Shown: in pieces, positions 44,066-54,850 of the stretch
How positions within the stretch are numbered: the stretch's first letter is position 1
Layout of the letters: every line of letters starts with the position of its first letter
Assembly (NCBI RefSeq): GCF_050436995.1
Contig: NC_134770.1
Span: 2,986,501-3,050,500, forward strand
DNA: 64,000 bases
Direction: 5' to 3'
Origin: Anticarsia gemmatalis
Taxonomy: Eukaryota; Arthropoda; Insecta; Lepidoptera; Erebidae
Made by a program: the position numbers and the translations under genes
The notes under the pieces: model-generated
The model's input: only the letters and a program-made list of their open reading frames with translations
Told to the model about the DNA's origin: nothing
The model's database searches: none

Positions 44066-44868
44066 AAATATATTTAAATCCCGGTCATCAAATACTAATA
44101 GACAGCGTTTAAAACCACAGCAAACACAAAAATAACATTTCAAATTGTCACATTGAACGATTTAATCAGGTACGTACAAAATCAGTGACCTGTTTAAACC
44201 CAGTCAGCGCAGCACCAATTAATTTAAGCCGGAACGAATCAACATATCGACAAACGTTGACAGATTGTGACGAGCGTACGTCGGCACGAAATATTATCGA
44301 TAAAAATCCAATCAGCGCCCATCACTAGTAAGTGATGACTTGATCCCGTTAATTCAAACAACACTAGTACATGTCAATTGTCATTTTTGACACGTGTTAT
44401 TGCAGGGTTGGCAGAAATGCTTTTTCAGTTACGAAAATTAATTTTCGTTTTTTAGTTTTGTAATATTTTTGGTGTTACGATTGTCATGAGCGTTTTCTGG
44501 AACTTACGAACTGAAAGTAACACCTTTTTTTCTTACTTGATCGTGACTTAAGTAAACTGACATAATTTAAAAAACTCACGGTTAAATAATTTGTCCCCAA
44601 TCCTCTCTTATTTGTAAAGTTATTTTAAAAATCACAGTGCAGAGTTTTAATTTACCAGTTTTTTACGAACCGCATACCTAAAATAAAAAGTTTTTTGCAA
44701 ATATTACTACGGACGTAAAATTTTAAAACAATCTCTCACCAAAAATTTTGAATAATATGAAATATTTTACTTTTCTTTTATTTGCTAAAACAACTATCTC
44801 CTAAGTTAGATAGAATCTAGGACTATAAAAGAAAACAGTTCATTTGCCTAGCCTTGCGTAGTTTTATG
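44066..44868. other. Anonymous sequence with a family F scrap
   Basis: aaaaatccaatcagcgccca at about 44303 resembles part of a family F arm. Nothing else was recognised. Confidence 0.4.
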
Positions 44869-45271
44869 ATCTAGATCAGTGTTTCTTAACCTGTAGTCTG
44901 GGGACCCTTGGGGGTCCATGGGTATGTGTATTCACGTGGGGCCCACAGTCTTACTTTGGGCATTTGGACATTGGCTACTCTAAGATTTTAAATTTTATAA
45001 TAGACATTTAGGTCAGGTTTCATTACTTCTGAATACATTTTTTTTTTTTTACTGGCACATTAGCTGGTAGATAAGATATCTGACTCTTAGTCTTAAGCTG
45101 TGAAACTTGCAATAAAAGTAATAAATAAATGCCAGCAAAATGTCTCTTTCTGAGAAATGCTCCCTTTTTTAGTAACAAAATACTTTTTGGTTATTCAAAG
45201 GGTCCTTTAAATTGTGCTTTATTTCCTAGGGGTCTATGGACAACAAAAGTTTCATAAACACTGATTTAGAT
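44869..45271. mobile_element. hAT-type MITE (387 bp) with 8-bp target duplication
   Basis: The element spans 44877-45263. Left end: CAGTGTTTCTTAACCTGTAG. The right end in reverse complement is CAGTGTTTATGAAAC. The flanking 8-mers atctagat (44869-44876) and atttagat (45264-45271) differ at one base and fit the nTnnnnAn pattern of hAT insertions. The terminal CAGTGTTTCTTAACC-like sequence and the nearby ggggacccttgggggtccat are characteristic of a widespread group of hAT MITEs. No transposase remnant is present. Confidence 0.88.
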
Positions 45272-46506
45272 ATATTTTACGAGCACAAAGTTAAATGGTG
45301 CAACATAAAGATTATGGAGAATTGTATACAACGATAATTAAAAGTTAGTGTTAGGTTTATACTGCGTTGAAATGTACCTTGATTTTAAATAGTGAACTAG
45401 CTTTTATGTTTAGTCAGTCAAATATGTCCTTTATTTTATTTGTTATTCTTATTATAATGAAACACTGAATTAATATAGCTCAAGTGTGAAACATTTTTAA
45501 CTTCAAAAATAAACTAAAACAAACTATAACTATATTTATCCTCTAGACCTAGAACCAGATTTGAACATGAATAGCAAACAGACACAGCACAAACAGCTCC
45601 GAAAAATATTTTTAGGTTAAAATTTTATTTCAATCGAACAACCTCCCGTCAGACTTCACGTCGAAAACTTAACCCCATACTATTGGGAATAGTGGATTGA
45701 AAAAACTATTTTCCCTAAGTAGTTATTAAACCTTTTATAAAACTACCAAAATTCTAAACTCTATATTTCTTCACCATTAGTTTACTCCATCTTAAACCAC
45801 CTGACCTCATACCTCAATGAAGACAATTTACTGATATCCGAGCTATTTATTAAAGTCCTTCATTAAGGGCTATGGGATTATACCATGCTTTAGTTAACAG
45901 TTATGGCTACCATGGTTTAAGGAGGATCGTTATTTTGGTCAGGTCGTTCTTATTTATGGTAGTAGCCTACCATAGGTAGAAAGTGACGGTGAGATTTAAT
46001 TTTATTGGATTATTTTAAGGTATTTTTAAATTAGTACTGACACAAGTGTGTCAATGTGTATAAAATATTAGATATCGAATTTAGTATTTAAGAAACTTTT
46101 GACATACTAAATGATCTACATTCAAGACACAATAATATGAAAGTTCGTCTATTACACTTTTATAGCAAAACTAATTTAACCAGCTAAAACCTAGACAATA
46201 AAAAGAAATACAAAAAAATGAGTCTTCAGAACTATTAAAAAATGTGGTATGAGCTGTCACCGGCAAAGATTTTCAAAATAAAATAATAACCTCCAGACAA
46301 GAGTTATTTCAGACTTAAAAGTTTGAATTTCTTATCCTGAAAAATTCATCCTCTGCAGAGCTTTCTGGTTTTATCATACGTACATCCTCAGAAAGACACA
46401 CGTTTAATATTTTAATAAAATTTTGAGCGGTCAAAAAGTCTTCAGCAAAATTCCGAGCAGAATTTAGTGTACAAAAATCCTAGTTAAATAAAAAATGCAA
46501 AAAATT
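45272..46506. other. AT-rich sequence, nothing recognised
   Basis: No gene or repeat family was recognised. Confidence 0.5.
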
Positions 46507-46772
46507 GTTACTATAGATGGATGTATAATATGTATTAATCTATCACGAAAGACTACTGGACGGATTTTTATGAAATTTGAAAAACAAATACATACATAAC
46601 ATCACGTCTTTTTCCCATACTTGGTACGATCTTTAGAAAGTTGTCTCATTCACAACCATACATCTTGTCACACTGGACCGCCAATTTTGATAATTTATAT
46701 TCTAGACTAAAATTTTGCATACTTTTTACCCCAGAAAATCTTTTCACGCATACAAATTCGCAGGCAGAAGCT
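46507..46772 (+). repeat. Decayed Helitron-like element with a repeat T scrap inside
   Basis: ctggacggatttttatgaaa near the start and tactttttaccccagaaaat, then acaaattcgcaggcagaagc, near the end follow the Helitron-like subfamily B order. A minus-strand repeat T tail (tacatacataacatcacgtc) interrupts it at about 46590-46670. Confidence 0.6.
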
Positions 46773-47024
46773 ATTTATACTTAATATATTCTATATTTAT
46801 TTGAACAAGCCCTTTGGCCAACCCTGTGTGTAATCCAATACATGTTTGTACCATTTTGGGTAAGTACATCCCAAATATGGGACGGGAACTGAACGGCAGT
46901 GTAACCTTATATACTTTGTTTAGCTTTGATTAGATGGTACAGATGTTTTGGTAATGATACACTAACGGGTCTGATTTTTTTTAAGGCATTTAAGCCTATA
47001 TTTACTGATCGAATTTCGTCTATC

Positions 47025-47095
47025 CGCGCATTCGGTAATGTATCCGACTTATGAAGACTCATGAAGTCTTGGGTTGGATCCCTACCTACCTACCT
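47025..47095 (+). repeat. tRNA-like SINE head remnant
   Basis: cgcgcattcggtaatgtatc (A-box-like) and cttgggttggatccct (B-box-like), followed by a CCTA simple repeat at 47081-47097. No SINE body was recognised. Confidence 0.45.
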
Positions 47096-49178
47096 ATTAC
47101 CTAACGTTTCGGAAATTTTCTAACCGTGGACTTAGTCGCGCGTTGTATTACGGTGTTTTACGATAATTGGAAGAATTCGTGATTTAATTTGTTAATTTCT
47201 AAATTGTGTCATGTCGATATGATTGATTACTTTAGTGAGCGAAAAAGCGAAAGCCAGTTGTACTCTCTAAATGAAGCAAGAACATAAGCAGCTATTCCGA
47301 TAAAACGTATCAAACATCTCTCGTATCTCGACCATCTATATAAACCTATTCCCTTTATCTGCACCACAAAACCATGTTCCGCAAAACAAATAATTCAACC
47401 CAAAGGAAAAACCTCCCATATTTATGCATTCCATTCCTTTAATCTCGACCGCGCAAAACAAAAAACCTTTGGAAATAACCTTAAAATAAAAAGGTTCAAT
47501 TTACACAGTTCCCACGTCAAAAAAAGCCCCTGTAAAAAAAACCCTTAACTAAAAAGATACAGGCTTGATAAGCGTTTCAATAGTATATTTGCATTGTAAA
47601 TACCGCTGTAAAATGTTAACGAAACAATGGCAAAACTCTTGGGAAATTGCAAAGTTATGCAAGCAACTTTGGTCTTTATGACTTGGGGTATAAAGTTGAT
47701 TGTTCTTGCTTGAAGTTAGCGGATCTTAAAGCCAGTTTGACGTTTTATGGGAGCAATAAAATGACATGACTGATTCCCACGTTTGTTTGGTCGCCGAATC
47801 AAGGTATGGATACAATGGACTACGTTTAGAAGATCCTGTCTCATTGCAAGCGGAGACCCGGTTGATTGATGTTTCATCAAATTTTTAAATGCATAATCTG
47901 GTACATCTCTTATCTTTGTTCAGGAACTAAAAATATAGTGAAGAATCAAAAATTGAATGTTATAAACGAGAGCGTATTAATCCACATTACTCTATTCGCG
48001 TTCACGTAAAAACTTATTTATATTGGATTTAATTTGCTATAGCGTTTGTAATTTTAATTGACAAGTTCCCATTTTTCACAAAGTACGGCCCTAAGAAATA
48101 CCTAATATACCTACGAAGATACAGTTACTTTATTTTGTTCAGAATACCATTCCTCTCACGCCGCGATTAAAATAATATTATTTAATTTTGTATTTTCTTA
48201 ATCGTTATACTGGTTTTCTAAATAATGTAACATGAAATAAGTGGGATCACTATCATAATAAAGCCTTATCTTATATACCTTTTTCTGCTACATTATTTTT
48301 TCTTTGCACTCTGATACTAAAAATTGCCTAAAATCTAACCTCTTTCCGCTACCCGCTTGCTTCTACACTTAAACCGTGTACACTACACAGTTGCAAGCTT
48401 AGTCGATGTTGCGGCTATCGTGTGGCCGGCCTGTATACATTGACATATCCGCACGTAGTTTGTACATCGTTATGTTAACTTGTACACACAGCGTTTGGGG
48501 TGTCTTGCTGGCCACGAATAAATTGACAGTTATTTAGAGGCTGTTGATTTTGTATAAGAAATAACGCATGTAAAAGGAACTAGATACGTAAACAAAACTA
48601 TTGTAATAGCTTTAAAATTGTAGCATTAGATATATCTTTTATTACGAGTTGCGTTTCAGCGCTAACTGCACAGATTTAATGTAAGTTAAAAATTTTGGGT
48701 ATTTTGTAAAAGGTTTTTAATTACATAAAAAAAATTTAATCCATGTTTGAAAAGCTTTTGCGTTAAAAATACCACTATTTTTGTCAACGTGTCGGCCACA
48801 TTAGCCACCATGGTGGGTCGCTTTATATTTCAGGAGGAAACTTCGCGACGAAATGATTAAAGGATTACTTGTTATTAACTTGTTCAAGAAAAATATGCAT
48901 CTGTATAATGATATAGGTAAAAACTTACATACACGTATTTATATAACAATGTCATCTTAAATTTCACAACCGTGTCTCCCTTTGATATACGATCACAAGA
49001 CGGCCATATTCCCAATGCATTTAAAACACAATCCCGATAACAAGATCCAACTCCGTTATCACAAATGCCCTTTTATCAAAATACCTTCAAGGTAATTCGG
49101 GATATCAAAGGGTACAAAACAAGGGCTCATCCTTACATAGCAATGCTAATATTGACTCTCGTACCGGACCCTTTGAAG
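47096..49178. other. AT-rich sequence, nothing recognised
   Basis: About 2 kb. A GC-richer patch at 48390-48530 (gtgtggccggcc) has no identity I can assign. A Kozak-like gccaccatgg at 48804-48813 opens only a 16-codon frame. Confidence 0.45.
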
Positions 49179-49179
49179 G

Positions 49180-49214
49180 GAATATTCTGGAAAATGCTGT
49201 AGAATATTCCAGAA
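49180..49214. promoter_or_regulatory. Two heat-shock-element-like trimers, 22 bp apart
   Basis: GAA-TA-TTC-TG-GAA at 49180-49192 and GAA-TA-TTC-CA-GAA at 49202-49214 each fit the three-unit heat-shock-factor site (nGAAn units in alternating orientation). The pair also forms 10-bp inverted arms (49179-49188 and 49201-49210). No TATA box or heat-shock protein gene is recognisable nearby, so function is unproven. Confidence 0.45.
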
Positions 49215-49385
49215 TAATCCAGTAATGGTAGGGACGGTATGAATGTATTTTCTTTTTTCTTGTTTAAATGCGATTTGAATGTGTACTTTTTGAGATTACG
49301 TTTGGGGAATACAAATTTTTTTGATTGGATGGAAATGTATTGATGCAATATTCTAAAGATATTCTTAATGTAGAAATTGTTGTTA

Positions 49386-49627
49386 TCTATACTTATATTA
49401 TAAAGCTGAAGAGTTTGTTTGTTTGTTTGTTTGAACGCGCTAATTTCAGGATTCCGATTTGAATTATTATTTCAGTGTTAGATAGCCCATTTATCGAGAA
49501 AGGCTATAGGCTATATATCATCACGCTACCAGCAATAGGAGCAGAGTACCAGTAAAAATGGTAAATGGGGAAAATTATGACCCATTCTCTCTTATGTGAC
49601 GCAAGCGAAGTTGCGCGGGTGAGCTAG
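49386..49627 (+). mobile_element. Helitron-like element, subfamily A (242 bp)
   Basis: Starts TCTATACTTATATTATAAAG after A, has a TTTG array, and ends gttgcgcgggtgagCTAG before T with the cgcaa/ttgcg hairpin at the 3' end. The internal ctcaggaactactggtc block is partly deleted. Confidence 0.88.
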
Positions 49628-50365
49628 TCAATAATATTATTCTTAAACACATCTCTATTTACTCTGCTGTTAAATTATTGAAAAAGGAAAGATAAGGACT
49701 AGTTTTACGGCATATTCATAAGCGTCGTTTAAATAATAACTGACAGTTTTCTACCTGATAAGCTAACTAGCACTTATTCAGATGTGACAAAATTGACCCT
49801 TAGCTTTATTTTTTTGGCACTTCTACAGCTTATAGCTCTAAAAGCCGAAATTCAAAGCCGAATATCGGCTTACATATTAAATTGCATTTAAGTAGTTTAA
49901 TTCATTTCTTTAAATAGCGCTATATTCTTTACTAAACCTGTACTTTTACGCCTATAAAGCTGGTAAAGTAAAAACAATTAATCTAATTAAAATACCCACA
50001 TTTCCCAAAAAGCGGTATATTTTAAACGGCCATGCACAAAATGCCCAACTTAATTACGACACAAAATTAATGACGTCATTTACTGTACTCGGTAACGAGG
50101 ATAGTATCGAATATAGTTATAATGGGACAGTGTCGTCATATGGTAAATAGTAGATTGATAGAATTCAGGACAGAATATGTATTTGGGTTGCATTAGGTAA
50201 AATGAAAAGCTCTATCTCTCTATCTCTATCGTTCTCTTATCACCATCTTGTTATATCCACAGTTACTACTGTAGGATATAATTTGTACTATTATTCAAAG
50301 GTATGTTTACTTGATAACTTGATTATAGCCGTGGAGAAAAAATTCAAGGATCTAGATTTTCTTTA
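49628..50365. other. AT-rich sequence, nothing recognised
   Basis: Contains a perfect TGACGTCA at 50071-50078 and a small TCTATCTC-type repeat at 50208-50230. Confidence 0.5.
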
Positions 50366-50638
50366 GAGTTCCGTAGATAGGTGGGTTATGTGGCGTTTAT
50401 ATGGATGACCTAAGCCGCCGATGACCGCGCGACGAGAATGAACCGGCGCAAGTCGCAAGTAACTTGCATGGAGCGTCGGTGAAGCGATTTGGGTAGCAGC
50501 TAACCTAGCCTTGAAACCAAACCATATATTAATTTTGTACTTTTGGGTGTCATACGAAAGTAGGTGTAAAAAGTCGTCTAATAAGATTTCGGGATAGTGG
50601 GCTGTGCGTATCCAGTAGTATCCACATAAGCCTCTAAA
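50366..50638 (-). other. 91-codon open frame without ATG; unidentified higher-GC segment
   Basis: Read on the minus strand from the stop at 50639-50641 to the stop at 50363-50365, the frame stays open for 91 codons but contains no methionine codon. Stretches such as WIRTAHYPEILLDDF and HSRRAVIGGLGHPY look protein-like, and the part at 50390-50510 is distinctly richer in G and C than its surroundings. It could be an internal exon, an old coding repeat or chance. I do not recognise a domain, and no clear splice sites bound it. Confidence 0.3.
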
Positions 50639-50641
50639 TTA

Positions 50642-53600
50642 AAATAACTTGGGCATCTCTAAAAGCAATAGTCAACACAGGTAACACTTGCTTTCAGACA
50701 GCAGGCAAAAGACTGAATTTTTACCATTTGATAAACTAATCAATAAACTTAAAGTCAAGCAGATTGATAATAGATTCATTAGAGAAATTTCCTTCTATAG
50801 ATTATCAATTTTTTTCCTAATTAATTTTGTAATCAACGACTTCTTCAAGAGAATCACAAATTAATAAGATCAATGTCGTCAAATTTGAATCTTAATTACT
50901 TACCTTATTACAGTAAAATATCCACGTAAGAATAAAACATAATTAGTTTTATACTTGAAAACATCGTTATACTTAAAGTCCTAACATGTTTTACCCTCAA
51001 AAAACCTTAAAAATACTCACTAAATGAGAGCCTTCGAAAACATTAGTTACATAATCAGAATTCAATTATATTGACACCGAGATAAAAACAAGAGAAAATA
51101 ATAAATAGTTTCTTACAAATTTATAAATTTGTAATAAACTTTATTCATGTCTACGCAAGGGCCTTTATTAATGTTTTGAATCAAAGTCAATTACATCAAG
51201 TTAATACGCCACACGCTATATCCTATAAGTTCGTAATGACACGATTTGTATACGAATACTCACCCACTAACCCTTATAATGACTTAGATGATGTACCGTA
51301 GACGGTCTGTAATAACGGACATACTGTTCTAAGGATAGACAACTTATGCGAAAATGGGATACAGGATGTCAGTGAACAAAAACATTAATCTATACAAATA
51401 TTTCAAACAATAATATGATATACTGAAATGATTTTGTCCGTTTTCTCTTTCCGTTTTTCCTCATTTTTTGTCCCTCTATGAAATCAAATTGTTTGGTCAA
51501 AGACGTATAAAATTTAGCAGAGATAAGCAAAAGCAAAGCGAAAACCACATCTTTTTGCTGCTAGCAGCATAGAAGGCCAAGTAAATAAAACTTAAACGAA
51601 ATGTCAAGCAGACTGAGATTAAGTAAGTAAGTGATCGCGTTATTTATTTATATCGTGAAGTATTATATCTTTATTTTGATATTATTTTTACGCTAAATAT
51701 TTTTTTTAAGTTTTTGAAAACATAACAACGAAATGATGCTAAGTTTTTTTTAAATATTAGCCAAACTGTTATGGGGATTACGAATTATTTTATAATTTGT
51801 CAATCAATGACTTATCCAACAATAGTCAATTTTATATCCAACCCATTCAGAAATTTACTGACATAATTTTTTACTTAAACTGCTTATTCCACATGCACTA
51901 CCTGAACCACAACTCGTCTTAGTAAACAAACATTCAACACTTACAAGAAAATTGCCTACTTACTTACTTCTGCTCGAAAAACCGCGAGTTTCGACACCAT
52001 TTCCCAAATAAATTCAATAAAAAAACACACCGAGTCACGTATGTCGATGATGTAATGGCTTTTAGACGGTAAGAGGCAAATATATATTATTTTTAGCCGG
52101 CATACGTGCTTCGTTGACAAATGCTAACCTAGATGTACTAGAAATGGATTTCTATCTCAAAAACATATTCTATTAAGCCCGTTCCCTAGAGTTTAGTCTT
52201 CAAAGAAACGAAAAGATTGATGTTTTTGGAAAAACTTATATCAAAATGTAATGGATTTATATGTGTCAGTTGCAAATTGTGAAATGTTGTATTTGGTTAA
52301 TAGTCGTGTATGGAATCAAATATGTCTTAATGTGGAGAGCTGAAAATGTAGGTACTATATTATTGACTTAGCTACCAATATTTCTCTGCGATCTTCGTTT
52401 CAATTTTGACATTTTGATGTATTTCAAGCAGCTTGATTAGTTTTTGAAAACTGCTGAGTAAAATGCCATATTTTTATAGTATATACTAGTGAGTAAGTAG
52501 CTAACACTCACACTGACAGTACTATTAATACAAACACAAACTAACAGAAATGTTTAAAACTAAAAAAGGGATTTTGCAAATGAAATAAATGTTTATTCCA
52601 ATTTTATATGATTTTTACGAGCATTCAGCGTCGTCAAACGTCAATATCGTCATGCAATTTTCACAATTGCGAATTTTATTATAAGAGATGTAGATTAACA
52701 TATTTATAATTCACTTTTGTGAAATCAGAAAAGCAAATCGGTAAATTGTTCATAATATGACGTCATAACTCATATAAAAGCTAAGTATATTATATTTTTA
52801 TCTTTTACTAGTTCTGTTATATAATTCTTCCTTTACGCTTAAATTTCTGTTACATACATACAAAGTCATCCAATCTGCATGTCCGTATGTCCCAGCAATT
52901 AGTTTAGAAATTAATTTGCACTCGAGCTCCTCAATTACGTAGAGCGGGCGGAGTCATGTCATACGATAGTATTATGTCTTCGAGTGGCCTAGTTATTCAC
53001 TTCGTGTAATACGAGACGTGATTCATATCATATTGGCACTTGTGGACTGTTATTAATTATTATTTTATGTTCTTCTGAGAAAATAATAATATACAACGTG
53101 TAAAGGACTTAATAATATTTGAATGCAAAAATTGATTAAAAATACGGTATGTAAAATAAATCGAAGAAAATATGTGTTGGTTCAGGCTTTATTATATTTT
53201 ATTGCAAAAGTACAGACTTTAAAAAGGATAGTAGATAGGTTTGGCTTTGATTCCTCAAATATACAAACTATCTACTACACAATTTTTCATGAAATATTGC
53301 GTGAAGATTGTTGAAGACCTGGGGCCAAAATTCGCTACTATTTTTTAAATCAACTTATACACTACCTTACCAAACTGAAACTGAGTAAGCACGCGAGCGG
53401 AGCCACTTGGGTCACCCATTAGTTTTAGATCTACAAATTTATCTCAAAGATTGATTGTTTTATTGTTATTTCAATACTGCACAGTTATAATTACGTTTTG
53501 GTCGCAGGAACAATACTTAAAACTTGTTTCAATAACCTGTAGTTCTAGAAGCAACATACAAAATACTCAAAAGAAAATGTATAGAGAATCAAATTCAATT

Positions 53601-53984
53601 CGAACATAATATATTTCGTGACCAAACATCGTCAACTAATGTTCGTGGCTCCCTCCCGCGGGAACATCGAAAATACACCGACGCATTACTTATAAAACTC
53701 CCTATAGAAAACACGTAAACATTATACTTGCTTAGAAATAAAATTAAATTATACTTTTATTTATTACATACAATCACGCTTCAAAATTGAAGTGAAATTG
53801 TATGTTTTTGTTTACAAAGTAAATTATGAGTAGCATAGTATGTCGTTTCTTGGGGGTTGTAGTCTAACTGCATGTAAAATTTCACATAAAGCAGTTCAGC
53901 AATTTAGTCGTATAGATGTTAAAAATATAAATGTAATAGATTAGCTTTTCCGATTTTTTTCGCATTGAGAAAAACGCCAAGATG
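50642..53984. other. AT-rich sequence, nothing recognised
   Basis: More than 3 kb without a recognised family. A perfect TGACGTCA lies at 52758-52765. A scrap at 53870-53955 (cataaagcagttcagcaatt) may be a Helitron-like interior. Confidence 0.45.
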
Positions 53985-54075
53985 AAAAGTATTCTTTCCA
54001 TGGATCGATCCAAGATGTGTTCTTTAGTCCCTGCCTTCCCCTAGGGGAAAAAGGCGTGATATTATTTATATACGT
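53985..54075 (+). repeat. Tail repeat T fragment
   Basis: tgttctttagtccctgcctt, cccctaggggaaaaaggcgt and gatattatttata follow the repeat T order. Confidence 0.65.
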
Positions 54076-54435
54076 AATTATTCAGGATCTGTGTATCTAT
54101 CAAAACCGAGTAGTTGATGCATGAAATCTTAGAATTTACTTCCACAAGTTTGCGTCAAAACTCCGATCTTTTTACAATTCCTACACCCCTAAGCGATTTT
54201 ACAACCTTTTTTTATCTACCGTCACACCCTTAAAGTCCTAAGGGCGAGAGCACACGACGACCGGAAAGTCGTATATCTGATTTATTAACCACTAACCGCA
54301 AGCGTAAAACAGTCGTATATTACGCAAATGTAGCGAAAGTAACAATAAATCTTTGTGCGGAATTATTAAAATGTGCTGCAGTGTGTACGACGCTTTATGC
54401 AGATGTCCGAATTAGGAATTATATTGTAAGTTTAC

Positions 54436-54604
54436 TCGTACTAATATTATAAATGCGAAAGTCTGTCTCTTATACTTTCACAGCTTAACCTCTGATCTGA
54501 TTCTGATGACTCTGATATGATTATACTTAAAAATCCGACGTCAAACTAAAACCATTTTTTTTTTTGAAATATGTCACACCGGAGAGGCTGCACGGGTCAG
54601 CTAC
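54436..54604 (+). mobile_element. Decayed Helitron-like element
   Basis: Starts TCGTACTAATATTATAAATG after an AC and ends near gcacgggtcagctac, where the usual CTAG is altered. The interior is shortened and contains a T10 run. It is probably an old subfamily A/B mixture. Confidence 0.65.
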
Positions 54605-54616
54605 CTATTTGTAAAA

Positions 54617-54850
54617 TTAGCGTTGATAGCCGAGTGGCATAAAAACTAGCCTCCCTTTCACGCAGATGGTTGATGGTTCGCAACCTGGGCAATGTAGAAT
54701 GGATGCATCACTAAACCGTGCTAGCTACTCAAGACTAAGTTATTTCTCTTTTTTTTTCCCCGGAATCAAGAAAATGTTGGCCATTCCCTCTTTTTGGGAG
54801 GATATAATAACCCAGCAGTGGGATAGTAATGGGTTAATGTTGCTTAAATA
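54617..54850 (+). mobile_element. SINE-B variant copy
   Basis: Head with A-box gttgatagccgagtggcata and B-box-like gatggttcgcaacc. The body differs from other SINE-B copies, but the tail cattccctctttttgggagg, taacccagcagtgggatagt and aatgggttaatg is clearly the SINE-B tail. The 67-codon frame at 54666 is a read-through of the element. Confidence 0.75.

Noticed and set aside
48804..48860. Kozak-perfect gccaccatgg start
   Set aside because: It opens only a 16-codon frame. A similar coincidence occurs near 23686 with 9 codons.
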